A stretch of DNA of 64,000 bases from Alicyclobacillus fastidiosus (GCF_026651875.1 NZ_CP104067.1:5508501-5572500); one strand, 5' to 3'. Shown: positions 45,568 through 54,724, numbered from the stretch's first letter. Numbers and translations: made by a program. Notes: generated by a model from the sequence alone, not told the origin.

Positions 45568-46531
45568 TCATGACTCAACTGGACATTACAGAGTCAAAGT
45601 ACCTGTAGCGCCAGTAATGGAAGAAGCACCCGAAGCAGAATCAGTAGCCGTGATTGTGCCTGTATCAGTTGACGTTGCGTCGGTCACTACAGCATATACA
45701 GTAGCCGTACCATCAGCCAACGTAGCGGTTGTAATAGCACCCGTACCTGCAGTTGCATCTGCGCTGGATGGGTAGAACGCAACGCTGGTTTTGTTAGTAA
45801 AGCCAGTAGAACCAAGCGTTACCGTGCTCGTATCACCTGTTAATGCGTTGCCTGCAGCATCTTCAGCATTGATAGTTACAGCAAACGGAGTTGCCGTAGT
45901 AATCGTGCTCGATGCCGTGCTAACACCATACTGCGCCAACGCGCCAACTTGTTGACCATAGGATACTTGACCAGCAACTCCGCTTACGCCTGTGCCAAGT
46001 TCCAAAGATGTACCCGAGATACCGAGACCCACGGTTCCACCTGTGGTGGTAGCAGTGGACGTGCTTACACCGTAAGCATTGTAGTACGGAACATTGCCAT
46101 CTTGAACAGTGATGCTTGCCTTACCGTTAGCATCTGTGTAGACGTACAGCGTCGTACCAGAACCAGTACCGACACCAGAAGCATTCACGATGCCTGGGAG
46201 TACAACCGTTCCATAGTTATAGCCAGCAGCGGTGCTCCATCCAGTTGGTGTATACAGCGGAATTGGGGTAGGCTCTGTAGCATTACCAGCACCGGAACCA
46301 AGCGATTCGGTCTGTTGCAGAGTCTGACCATTCACTTCGGTAATCTGTGTATGGTCAAATAAAAATGGAGGTTTCGATCATCAGAAATTCCCTGATCTAA
46401 TCATTAAGAAATCCTTGCTGATGTCATCAGGAAATCCCTGATCTGATCTGGAAATTTCCCTGGTGTATCTCTCCTAATTGTGTCATTTGCTTCTTACAAT
46501 CCTCTTTGTAGAAATGCGAGGAGGAGAAAGG

Positions 46532-48022
46532 ATGACGATGAGTATGGAGCAGATTCACCGGATCAAGGAACTGCAACTCCAAGAGAAAGGAGCGTATCAG
46601 ATTGCAAAGGAATTGGGGCTAGATCCCAAGACCGTTCGGAAATACATGAAGCAGGAGGACTTCTCCCCAAGGCTGCCTGTGCCAGTGTCTAAGCCATCCA
46701 AGTTGGATCCCTACAAGCCAACCATTGATGCATGGCTTCTTCAAGATGCTAAAAATCGGTACAAGCAACGTCATACGGGGAAGCGAGTATATGACCGACT
46801 CGTGAAAAAGTTTCCGGAGTTCAACTGTTCGTACCCGACCGTGAACCGATACGTGACCGCATTTCGTCAACGCCAGCACCTTAGTAAGAAGGGCTATCTT
46901 GAACTTCAGTGGCATCCTGGAGAGGCTCAGGCTGATTTTGGTGAATGTGATGTGATTGTAAACGGCGTGCGACGCGTTACGAAGTATCTGGTGGTATCTT
47001 TCCCGCATAGCAATGCAGGATTTGTTCAGTGCTTTCTCGGTGAAACTGCTGAATGCTTATGCCAAGGATTAATGGACGTCTTTTATCATATTGAGGGTGT
47101 TCCGTCACGACTTGTGATTGACAATGCCACAGCAGCCGGCAGGCGAATTGGAGAGCTAGTTCGCCTTACACAGTTGTTTAAGCGATTCCAAGCCCATTTC
47201 GGATTTGAGATTACATTCTGCAATCCGAATAGCGGTCATGAAAAAGGAAATGTGGAGAACAAGGTTGGTTACGCTCGGAGAAATTACATGGTTCCCCTAC
47301 CATCCAAAGTGTCATTGCATGAGTGGAACACTGAATTATTCGAACTATGCGATTTGGATAATAGCCGCGAGCACTACAAGAAAGGAGTACCTATCTGCGA
47401 GTTGTTTGAGAAGGACAAGGAAGCCATGCGAGCACTCCCAAACGCGCCGTTTGAATCTTGCCGATATGGGCATGTAAAGACCAACGGCTATGGCAAGTTC
47501 ATACTTGATGGCAAGCACACTTATTCTTCCTCGCCGCTGTATGCAGACCGGGAGATTATTGTCCGGATCGGCGCACATTTCATTGAACCACTTGATGAAG
47601 CGGGTGACGTTATCTCTCGCCACGAAAGGGAGTTCGGTACAGAGCGGACAGACACAGTCGACTGGTTAACGATGCTAGATCAATTGATTGTAAAACCAGG
47701 AGCATGGCGAAACAGCCTGATGCGTAGCCAAATGTCCTACGAGGTTCGTGATTACATGGATGAGCAGGACAAGAGTGGGTTACGGCAAGCGTTACGCCTC
47801 ATGAAGGATTTGTCTAACCAATATGGCTTGGACGTTGCGGTGACTTCGATACAGGAAGCAATTGTTCGCAAACGCACACAAGGCATTGAGGTCAATGCAG
47901 CAGTTGTTGCGGCTCGGATTGCTCACTACGGTCTGGATACGCCAGGGGAGCCTGGACCCGACATGAGCCAGTATGATGTTTTACTACCCGCATTCGGAGG
48001 TGAAGTGCATGGACCGCAGTGA
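46532..48022 (+). CDS. istA: IS21-family transposase IstA
   Basis: A 496-residue DDE transposase from ATG 46532 after GGAGGAGAAAGG. N-terminal helix-turn-helix (YQIAKELGLDPKTVRKYMKQ), then the catalytic core: first Asp in EAQADFGECDV, second in LVIDNATAAGRRIG and Glu in GHEKGNVENKVGYARRN. No interruption. It overlaps istB by 14 bp. IstA cuts and joins the IS ends; IstB is its ATPase helper. Confidence 0.95.
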   Translation: MTMSMEQIHRIKELQLQEKGAYQIAKELGLDPKTVRKYMKQEDFSPRLPVPVSKPSKLDPYKPTIDAWLLQDAKNRYKQRHTGKRVYDRLVKKFPEFNCSYPTVNRYVTAFRQRQHLSKKGYLELQWHPGEAQADFGECDVIVNGVRRVTKYLVVSFPHSNAGFVQCFLGETAECLCQGLMDVFYHIEGVPSRLVIDNATAAGRRIGELVRLTQLFKRFQAHFGFEITFCNPNSGHEKGNVENKVGYARRNYMVPLPSKVSLHEWNTELFELCDLDNSREHYKKGVPICELFEKDKEAMRALPNAPFESCRYGHVKTNGYGKFILDGKHTYSSSPLYADREIIVRIGAHFIEPLDEAGDVISRHEREFGTERTDTVDWLTMLDQLIVKPGAWRNSLMRSQMSYEVRDYMDEQDKSGLRQALRLMKDLSNQYGLDVAVTSIQEAIVRKRTQGIEVNAAVVAARIAHYGLDTPGEPGPDMSQYDVLLPAFGGEVHGPQ

Positions 48023-48749
48023 GATACGACTAGAAATCTCACAATACTGCCGACAATTAATCCTGAGTCAGAATGCGGTACGGTTATGCGATTTAGAAGC
48101 TACGCCAAGACAGGAGGAGTTTCTACATAAGGTGTTCCGGGAGGAATTGGAGCACCGCGAGCGTCAGCGGAGAATTCGTTTATTTCAACGAGCTGCGTTC
48201 CCTGTACGAAAAACGCTGGAGGGGTACGAATTCAGTTCACTTCGCCTGCCCTCTACCTTGTCCCTGGATGAACTGACTTCGTGTCAGTTTGTCCAGGAGA
48301 AAAAGAACCTCGTTCTGTATGGTCCTGTCGGCACTGGTAAGACACACCTTGCCATTGCCTTAGGAACGAAAGCGTGTGAGATGGGAATTGTTACGAGGTT
48401 TTTCACCGCAGCATCCCTGGTGACACGACTGAGCGAGAGCAAACGCGCTGGATCTTTAGAACGCATAATGAAGGAACTAGAAAAGGCTCAGCTTGTGGTC
48501 ATTGATGAGTGGGGTTACCTTCCGATGGACCGTGAAGAGGCGCAGCTATTATTTCAAGTGGTTGCAGCTAGTTACGAGAGACGAAGTTTGGTGATCACCA
48601 CGAATCTGGAGTTCTCCAAATGGGGCGGTATTTTCACGGATGACCAGATGGCTGCTGCAATGATTGACCGTCTGGCGCACCATGGACAACTTGTTGTGTT
48701 TGAGGGAGAAAGCTACCGACTAAAACACGCATTGATGCGGCAAAAATGA
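48009..48749 (+). CDS. istB: IS21-family helper ATPase IstB
   Basis: A 246-residue AAA+ ATPase of the DnaC-like IstB group; ATG 48009 has GGAGGTG upstream and overlaps the end of istA. Walker A GPVGTGKTHLAIALG, Walker B LVVIDEWGYLPMD, and the arginine-containing EDBRR-type region near SYERRSLVITTNLEFSKWG. It remodels target DNA for the IstA strand-transfer complex. Intact. Confidence 0.95.
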   Translation: MDRSEIRLEISQYCRQLILSQNAVRLCDLEATPRQEEFLHKVFREELEHRERQRRIRLFQRAAFPVRKTLEGYEFSSLRLPSTLSLDELTSCQFVQEKKNLVLYGPVGTGKTHLAIALGTKACEMGIVTRFFTAASLVTRLSESKRAGSLERIMKELEKAQLVVIDEWGYLPMDREEAQLLFQVVAASYERRSLVITTNLEFSKWGGIFTDDQMAAAMIDRLAHHGQLVVFEGESYRLKHALMRQK

Positions 48750-51319
48750 CCCAAACAGAACTGGAAATACACCAGGGAATTCTCGTGATAATACCAGGGG
48801 ATTTTAGTTGATCACACCAGGGAAAAATCGATGATTACACCAAGGAAAAAGTGATGATAAAACCAGGGAAATCTTCTTGACAAAACACACGGTAATCCAC
48901 ACTGGGCTGTTCGAACCTTCAATCGCTACCGGTACCGAGGTGTTAGCGATTGGGTTACCTTGACTATCCTCAACGGTGAAGTTGAAGGTAGAAGATTGAC
49001 CACTTGTAATGGAACCGCTCACCGGCGATACACTTGCCAACTTATTAACGGCACCGTTAGTAAAGCCAAATGCTGCTGTAGCCTGAGCAGAGCCAGACGT
49101 TACAGTCAGGTTCGTTGTTCCCGTATTCTTGTTGCTTACGCCAACCGACAGCAACTCAGGCGTGCTGGTCAACGGTGCATTGATTACTTTAGCACCTGTA
49201 ACTGTTGCGTTCGTACCACCTGCAACAGAACCGTTAATTTGTAGTGACGTGTAGCCACCAGCAAATCCACCAGGAACCGTGATTAGGTAATATGGGTTAT
49301 ATGTCGTTGCACCGCTTGTTGTAGAAGCATAGTACGTAACAGTAGCCGTCGTTGCAGATACAGCGTTCAACAGGTTAACACCGTCGACTTGGTTAATCGT
49401 TCCACTGTTGCTTGCGCTCAGGTTGTAAGAAAGCGCCTGGCCGCTGAGAACTGTAGAAGCACTAACCGGTGCGAAGTAAGCAGTTGCTACATCGCCTTCA
49501 CCAGCATTAATGCCGGATACAGATGTGCTGTCTGTTGCACTCACGGAGCTTGGGAGAATCCCATAAGCCGTGATGTTAGCCAGGGTCGTTGCATCACCGA
49601 AGGTTACAGAAGTGGTAAAGTCACCAGCTTCATCATCGGCAGCGGTTGATTGGCTGTTTGCAGCTGCAGAAGCCGTTGCACTGTAGTTCAACGGTTGGTT
49701 CTGCGAAACAACTCCGTTTACAACCGGGTAGAATGCATAGCCGTCGATTTCAGAGCTCGAATCAGTGACAGTCGCGGTGAATACACCAGCAGCGTTCGTG
49801 GTAAGGACTTCACCGTAATTCGAGTTAGCTGGAACTCCTTGTGCGATGGTTACATTCGGGAAGTCAGTGGTCGTTCCGTTCGAAACATATGCATTGGTTG
49901 CGTTGTTAGAGTTGTAACCACCAACCAACAGCAATTGTGCGTTTGGAACAGCATTGCCGTTAGCGTCTACTACCGTACCGGTAAGGGTAACGTCTTGACC
50001 TGCCGTAGGGTTAGTGTTGCTAACTGCGAAATTGTTAATGGAGGATGCTGTACCAGCCTGGTTCCATTCAATGCTCGTACCCGTGTTAACTGTAAGAGTC
50101 GGCGTCGAGCCAGTAACAGTGACGTTAGACGTTTGGCCAAGAACCGAATCATTTACATAAACCGTTGCCTGACCGGAAGCGTTTGTCTGTGCCGTGACCT
50201 CTTGTCCAAGGTCAGCTCCAGCACTGTTTGTGAAGTAGCCATTATCAACGTTGAACGTAAGTGTAACATTAGACTGTGCTACTCCATTTGCAGGAGGCAG
50301 TGTTACCGTAACAGGTTGCGCTGTTCCGAAGCTAGCATCGTATGCACCACCAGATACATACGGGGAGATACCTACAGAACCTGGAGCAACGAACTCAACA
50401 TTTACAGCTGACGTCGAAAGGGTTGCGCCAGTGGATGTTTGGTAAGGAGCAGATGCTGTTACACTGTATGCTGCAGTTTGGCCAGATGGGCCGGTAACGT
50501 TAATCGAAGCTACACCAGAAGCATTGGTGTACACTTGATAGTCAGCAGCTGTTGCACCAACAACACCAGAGTTCGAAGAAGCTACCGCGTCACCATTCGA
50601 TGTAACCGAGAGGCCTGAAGCGTAGCTACCGCCTGCAGAGATAGCGAACGTTACTTGCGTGTTAGCAAGTGGATTGCCATTAGCATCAGTCAACGTGGTG
50701 GAGAGTGTCAAAGAACCACCGTTTAGAGCAGTTGCCGGGGATGCTGTCGAACCTGTACCGCTGGTTTGACCAGTTACAGCAATTGCACTCAGGCCAGCTT
50801 CACCTTGTGCAGCACCCGTAATCTTCAAGCCAGTTTGGCCACTGAAGGTACCTTGCGCGCCAATAGCCGTCAGGATTTCGTCAACGTAGTAAGCTGGCAG
50901 GTAGGTCGTTGCTGCGGCCGACTTGCTAGCAGCTGGATCCTTAGCAGCTTGCGTGTTGATCTTCTTAACAACCGTGCCGTTAACGGTGATGGTGGTGTTA
51001 CCCGTGCCTACGCCGCCAGCAACTGGAGCAGCCGTTACGCCAGGAGCCGTGATAGCCCAAGTGTGCGTCGTGCCATCCCAAGTAGCCGTGTAGCCGATCT
51101 TAGCCAAAGCTTGGTTGAAGTAGTAGACAGGGAAGAAAGCGGTGGTGTTACCGGAATCCTTGCCCGTCATTTCGTAAGGGTTAGAAAGAACAGAACCGTT
51201 AACTACGATAGGTAGTTGGCCGGCCTTGGTTAGACCTGATGTTGTTGTTGCTGCAAATGCCATCGGCGAAACCGAGCCGAGGACTACTGCTGCTGCAGCA
51301 ATACCTGTAAGCGCACGTT

Positions 51320-51406
51320 TCAAGAGTATTTGATAGTCCCCGCATCTCCCCATTTCTGATAGCCCACCATAGTCCCAAAAAGGTTGATATTACGCGGGAT
51401 TTTCAT
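51320..51406 (-). CDS. 28-codon leader peptide overlapping the surface-protein start (copy A)
   Basis: ATG 51406 follows a very strong AGGAAGGGG and encodes 28 residues beginning MKIPRNINLFGTMVG. Its stop codon TGA overlaps the TTG of the surface-protein gene (TTGA), while the TTG itself lacks an equally good binding site. The arrangement suggests that ribosomes ending the leader restart on the signal-peptide frame, that is, translational coupling. The peptide has no recognisable domain. The same frame is conserved base-for-base upstream of gene B. A frameshift between the two frames is a less likely alternative. Confidence 0.55.
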   Translation of the reverse strand: MKIPRNINLFGTMVGYQKWGDAGTIKYS

Positions 51407-51526
51407 AGTCTATCCCCTTCCTTTATTCAACAGATGAAAATAGTTTGCAATATAATAGAAAGCCTTCTGATAGGATGCGTGGAAAATGAAATTCGGAATC
51501 ATCCAATTGGTAAGGGAGTTAAAGTA

Positions 51527-51560
51527 CAAAAAAAGAGGGAGACAGTGTCCCCCTAAAAAA
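51527..51560 (-). terminator. Terminator after the 236-residue gene (copy A)
   Basis: The stem AGGGGGACA / TGTCTCCCT on the minus strand is followed by CTTTTTTTG. It separates the recombinase operon from the surface gene, which must have its own promoter in 51407-51526. The identical terminator in copy B is at about 61017-61050. Confidence 0.88.
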
Positions 51561-51569
51561 GGAAATTGG

Positions 51570-52280
51570 TTATTTGGAAAGTAGGAGATCAATTTCATGC
51601 CCAAATCCGTAGTTCTTAAAGAAGTCAATTAGGGCAATCTCAAAGACCTCACGTTGACTGATATTGTTCTCTTTACTAAACCGTTTCACCAACTCATTTA
51701 GGTCCGAAACCATATGAACAGATTTAACTGTGTATACGCCCGGTACCAAATATCTTGGAACCTCGGATAGTGCAGGCATAGTCTGTTCGAGTAAACGGGT
51801 TAGCTTATCTTCATGTTGGATAAGCAAAGAAAATATAGAGGAGTATTTATCCCAGTCCGATTTATTCAACTCGGATTGTGATACATTGGAATGGCTCACT
51901 TCCTCTACAGCTGCCTCATGTTTAGGAATATAATTATGTTCCTCTGTAGACCAGACATATCCACGGGCTTGCATGTATTGAGCCATATCATGATGGCTAG
52001 GGAATCGTAGCCGTTTCGCAATGTCTTTTGCATCGGCATTTGGGTCCCGGAACTGGGCGATAATGTCAAGAGCACGGGATGCAACTACGCGGGCCTGCTT
52101 TTGATTTCGTTTAACATACGTCCCACTACGCTTGTCCCATCGATACCCTCTACGACGCATGTACTGATCTAGACTTTGGTGATTTCTCAGCTGGTACCGC
52201 TGTGCTAACTCCTCCCGAGTAGAACCACTAGACAATCCCTTCAAAATTTCATTCAGCCGTTCTTCATGGGTTTCGTCCAT
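51570..52280 (-). CDS. DNA-binding-type protein with duplicated HTH-like motif and RHH-like tail (copy A)
   Basis: A 236-residue protein I do not recognise by name; AGGAGGGG precedes the ATG. Residues about 5-55 and 67-118 are two copies of one motif: TREELAQRYQLRNHQSLDQY MRRRGY and AKDIAKRLRFPSHHDMAQY MQARGY. Each resembles a helix-turn-helix followed by a Trp/Tyr wing. An acidic linker follows, and residues about 180-236 (YTVKSVHMVSDLNELVKRFS then ISQREVFEIALIDFFKNYG) look like a ribbon-helix-helix or ParB-accessory fold. It is 11 bp after the recombinase gene, so it may be an accessory or directionality factor, or control the surface gene just downstream. Confidence 0.75.
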   Translation of the reverse strand: MDETHEERLNEILKGLSSGSTREELAQRYQLRNHQSLDQYMRRRGYRWDKRSGTYVKRNQKQARVVASRALDIIAQFRDPNADAKDIAKRLRFPSHHDMAQYMQARGYVWSTEEHNYIPKHEAAVEEVSHSNVSQSELNKSDWDKYSSIFSLLIQHEDKLTRLLEQTMPALSEVPRYLVPGVYTVKSVHMVSDLNELVKRFSKENNISQREVFEIALIDFFKNYGFGHEIDLLLSK

Positions 52281-52291
52281 CCATTCCCCTC

Positions 52292-53155
52292 CTATAACCT
52301 ATTTACTGCTTGTGAGAGATCATCAAGTGTGGCATGTGTATATACAGATGTTACGGTTAAGGAGCTATGCCCGAGTAATTTTTGAATCTGGACTACATTA
52401 ACCCCTCGTTGTACTAAACTCGTTGCAAAACTATGCCGGAGCATATGTGCAGTAACCTTTTCCATCCCTAAAGACTGACTTGTACGAAAAAGAACATGGT
52501 TGAAATAAGATGGTGATAATCGTCCAGTTGTTTCCGTAGCAAAGAATCGTTCCTTAGCAGTTGCATGGCTGCGGTAGGTTTCACGATACGTATCTAGAAT
52601 CGGAAAAAGTTTATCTGCAATGGGAACCGTTCGATTCTTCTTCCCCTTCCCATTGATGACACGAATACAATTTGAGGCAAAGTCCACATTTTGCATAGTT
52701 AGATTCACACATTCAGAAATTCGAAGTCCTGTGTAAAACAAGGTATATGCAGCTGCTTGTATAACCGGGTGTGAAATGTGAGCAATAAACGGTTCCAGAT
52801 TGTCCTCTGGTACATGCATGCGTTCTCGTTTTGCATATCGAACAGGCTCCATGTGATCGGCAACGTTCACGCTACAAATTTCTTTTTGGATAAGAAAACG
52901 GAAAAAGGAGCGTATCCCGAACAAAATTCGATTGCGAGTAGCTGGTCCAAGTCCACGATCATGCTTGAGGAACGCGATGTATTCTTCGACATCTTCCCGA
53001 GTGGTATCCTCGACATACCATGGCCCGTTGTACTTGCGCTCATAGAATCGTTCGAAATTCCGCAAATCAGACTGATAGCCGATTACAGTCTTTTGGCTCC
53101 GTTCTGCCGTCAACAAATGATCGGTAAACAACAAAACTGCTTCGTGTGCAATCAT
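52292..53155 (-). CDS. Tyrosine recombinase, XerC/D-like (copy A)
   Basis: A 287-residue tyrosine recombinase from ATG 53155 with AAAGGAGGG upstream; the longer frame crosses the hairpin. SAM-like N-terminal core-binding domain (about 5-95) and a catalytic domain with all key residues: Arg in TGLRISE, Lys in GKGKKNR, His-x-x-Arg in HMLRHSF, His in LLGHSS and nucleophile Tyr in SVYTHA. The compact Xer size argues for a simple site rather than a phage-type att with arm sites. Probably integrates, resolves or shuffles the 9.49-kb unit. The natural candidate target, the nested hairpin, is immediately upstream. Confidence 0.93.
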   Translation of the reverse strand: MIAHEAVLLFTDHLLTAERSQKTVIGYQSDLRNFERFYERKYNGPWYVEDTTREDVEEYIAFLKHDRGLGPATRNRILFGIRSFFRFLIQKEICSVNVADHMEPVRYAKRERMHVPEDNLEPFIAHISHPVIQAAAYTLFYTGLRISECVNLTMQNVDFASNCIRVINGKGKKNRTVPIADKLFPILDTYRETYRSHATAKERFFATETTGRLSPSYFNHVLFRTSQSLGMEKVTAHMLRHSFATSLVQRGVNVVQIQKLLGHSSLTVTSVYTHATLDDLSQAVNRL

Positions 53156-53202
53156 ATAGCACCCTCCTTTAATGTGAAGCCTCGCGCAAACCGCGCATAA
53201 AA

Positions 53203-53330
53203 AGGCATTCTGCCTAACGACCGATTTGGGTGAAGACGCAAAAAGGGTCAAGCGTGCGATAGCACCGCGTGAGCGGCTCGCGCTTGACCCTTTTTGTGGC
53301 TTCGCCCATACTCCCCTAGGCAGAAAGCCT
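53203..53330. repeat. Nested 128-nt inverted repeat (copy A)
   Basis: Three in-register stems: outer 53203-53216 with 53317-53330 (13 of 14 pair), inner 53228-53254 with 53281-53307 (24 of 27 pair, core AAAAAGGGTCAAGCG) and an apical CCGC-GTGA-GCGG. It sits between the XRE and recombinase genes. It is large for a terminator, though T-runs on both strands allow that role. A single-strand replication origin or a folded recombination site also fit. Confidence 0.85.
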
Positions 53331-53361
53331 AAATTGAATTCCTTTTCACCCTTACTTCATT

Positions 53362-54228
53362 CTAGGCATTCAATGCGTGTAGAACCGGCTGCTTGTTCTC
53401 GATTTTGCCCTCAAGTTCCAACAAATGAAGAGTATCCTCGATCACTCGCCGCTGGCTCGATTCACTCAAATTCTGTAGTCCAGGCACATAATGAGGCGCG
53501 TGATTCATCTGCAATGGACGCCCCAACATCCCGACAACGACATACCAGCGTCCCTCAACAGAAGCTAGGTCCAGCTCTACTTTTTCAATCGCCTGTTTTG
53601 AGTCAATTCCCCACTCCTCGGTATCTCGCCAGGACAGATTAAACCGAGTCCGTAAAGAAAGTTCCAACGGCATTGCCATAGGTTGTTCTGGATTCTCTAA
53701 GTCTGCAAATGCAAACACGGGCGGCATCCCATGTACACGATAACAGAGCAATGCACCATCTTGAATTTGTTGTAGGGACTCCAAGCGACGTATGATCACC
53801 GCCTGGTTCATCTGTATTCCCCACCATTGTAAAATGGGCGTAGGTTCAATGAACTTGAGTGCCTTACTGCTACAGTCGATATTAAAAAACTGACTAGCTT
53901 CCTGTAAAAAAGGGAAAGACTCCATAAGCGATGGCTCATTCCGTTCCGCTTTTACTGGCATCGCCCGTAATTGCTTCACCATCTCTTCCCCAAATAACTC
54001 TTCTAGAATTGATAAATCCCCCAACTCTTGCGCGGCCTTGATCATTATTCGGTGAGTTGGAACCTTCCTGCCTGTTTCAATATTTGCGTAGTAGGACTTA
54101 GACAAGCCGATCCGTTCTGACATTTCCTGTTGCGTATATCTCAATAACTTACGCTGTACCGCAATCCATGCCGAAAACTTTTCAGCTTGATCCCTAGTAA
54201 TCTGTTCCGTTGTTGAGACCCTTGGCAT
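53362..54228 (-). CDS. XRE-family regulator (copy A)
   Basis: A 288-residue protein from ATG 54228 with AAGGAGG upstream. Residues about 15-72 are a Cro/CI helix-turn-helix: LLRYTQQEMSERIGLSKSYYANIETGRKVPTHRIMIKAAQELGD. The remaining 210 residues (with ILQWWGIQMNQAVIIRRLESL and LRTRFNLSWRDTEEWGID) form an unrecognised domain that could sense a ligand or partner. It is transcribed divergently from the replication/transfer genes with a 250-bp operator region between, the classic position of an element's master repressor. Confidence 0.88.
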   Translation of the reverse strand: MPRVSTTEQITRDQAEKFSAWIAVQRKLLRYTQQEMSERIGLSKSYYANIETGRKVPTHRIMIKAAQELGDLSILEELFGEEMVKQLRAMPVKAERNEPSLMESFPFLQEASQFFNIDCSSKALKFIEPTPILQWWGIQMNQAVIIRRLESLQQIQDGALLCYRVHGMPPVFAFADLENPEQPMAMPLELSLRTRFNLSWRDTEEWGIDSKQAIEKVELDLASVEGRWYVVVGMLGRPLQMNHAPHYVPGLQNLSESSQRRVIEDTLHLLELEGKIENKQPVLHALNA

Positions 54229-54390
54229 ATATACAACCTCCTTCAAGAAAACACAGGAGCAATATATTTTTATTTGTATTCTAATTGTAGCCTAAAACAC
54301 AATTTTTGAGTACACACCTGCCAAAAAGAGCAAAATCAAGTAAGAAAAGAAGACAACCAGCAGATAAATACACATAAAAGAACTTATTAT

Positions 54391-54463
54391 GTATCCTATT
54401 GTGTTGATCATAAAGTATCCCTATGGTATATTTATCCCACGATACCAATACTATTTTGTATCC
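54391..54463. promoter_or_regulatory. GTATCC repeats in the XRE / replication-gene divergent promoter
   Basis: GTATCC occurs at 54391, 54415 and 54458 on the plus strand, with inverted counterparts GGTATA near 54426 and GATACC at 54441. The segment TATCC-CTAT-GGTATA is near-palindromic. They could be operators for the XRE protein; the region lies just before the 77-residue gene and is repeated exactly in copy B. Confidence 0.55.
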
Positions 54464-54479
54464 TAGAAAGGTGATTAAA

Positions 54480-54713
54480 GTGAGTCTACGATTTTCGGGT
54501 GTCGCTATGTCAGTATCATCGTCGAAGAATGGCGAGAACAAATACGTCGAGGCAGCGGATCGAGAGAATTTTGCACGGTATAACTTTACCCTTCCGGCCA
54601 GTTCACACATCGAGAAAGGAGATATTTTCACGGCTGAAGTGATCAGCATTCGTACGTTTCGCGATCGTGTGACGCTAGAGGGAACTTTGATTGAATCCAA
54701 GCCAAATAAGTAA
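54480..54713 (+). CDS. 77-residue protein of unknown function, start of replication/transfer operon
   Basis: GTG 54480 has GAAAGG upstream; the longer frame crosses the operator repeats. The protein starts MSLRFSGVAMSVSSSKNG and ends RTFRDRVTLEGTLIESKPNK, with alternating beta-type segments (IFTAEVISIRTF, VTLEGTLIE) that could form a small OB-like fold. Small proteins of unknown role commonly precede the relaxase and FtsK-like genes in Tn916/ICEBs1-type elements. No motif allows a function. It is the first gene opposite the XRE regulator. Confidence 0.65.
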   Translation: MSLRFSGVAMSVSSSKNGENKYVEAADRENFARYNFTLPASSHIEKGDIFTAEVISIRTFRDRVTLEGTLIESKPNK

Positions 54714-54724
54714 CATCCAAATTT

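Larger units (their letters stand above)
46346..48889 (+). mobile_element. IS21-family insertion sequence, complete
   Basis: 2,544 bp starting TGTGT and ending ACACA; the ends share TGTGT..GTCAA terminal repeats and several internal GGAAATCCCTG-like boxes, as usual for IS21. It is flanked by the perfect 8-bp direct duplication CGGTAATC at 46338-46345 and 48890-48897. Both genes are intact, so the insertion looks recent and potentially reversible. Confidence 0.95.
45586..51323 (-). pseudogene. Surface (S-layer/Big-1-like) protein gene A, interrupted by IS21
   Basis: N-terminal part 51323-48890, C-terminal part 46345-45586. Removing the IS and one copy of the 8-bp duplication restores PVWIT-EVNGQTL in frame, giving about 1,061 residues. 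TTG 51323 begins a clean signal peptide (MKRALTGIAAAAVVLG, cleavage near AFA); an in-frame ATG at 51353 is the other option. Residues about 30-190 hold two stalk/copper-amine-oxidase-N-like repeats (FFPVYYFNQALAKIGY; YLPAYYVDEILTAIG), followed by tandem Big-1-like domains (TDANGNPLANTQVTF, VDANGNAVPNAQLLL, EDSQGNPIANTSVPV). Probably an outermost layer or adhesin protein. Without excision the product would end in IS-encoded residues. Confidence 0.88.
51301..54511. repeat. Long direct repeat, copy A (about 3.2 kb)
   Basis: From the surface-gene signal peptide through the 236-residue gene, recombinase, hairpin, XRE regulator and start of the 77-residue gene, this stretch matches 60791-64000. By eye the only difference is one T missing from the TTTTT run near 53291. 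The offset is 9,490 bp on the left and 9,489 after the deletion. The second copy is cut by the window end, so the repeat may continue. Confidence 0.95.

Noticed and set aside
45467..45775. 102-codon plus-strand frame over the end of surface gene A
   Set aside because: It is antisense to the Big-1-like coding sequence, with a Val/Ala-rich composition typical of a shadow frame.
51410..51628. 72-codon frame (MTSLRTTDLGMKL...) between the 236-residue gene and the surface gene, repeated at 60900-61118
   Set aside because: It overlaps the end of the 236-residue gene, the terminator and the surface-gene promoter region, and has no ribosome binding site. Conservation is explained by the identical repeat.
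53228..53307. CRISPR-like or rRNA-like reading of the AAAAAGGGTCAAGCG repeats
   Set aside because: Only two arms in inverted orientation per unit; this is a hairpin, not an array.
53203..53330. Firm assignment as an integron attC site
   Set aside because: One arm has GCCTAAC but the partner lacks a matching GTTRRRY box, and the recombinase has no visible IntI-specific insertion. Kept only as a speculative possibility.
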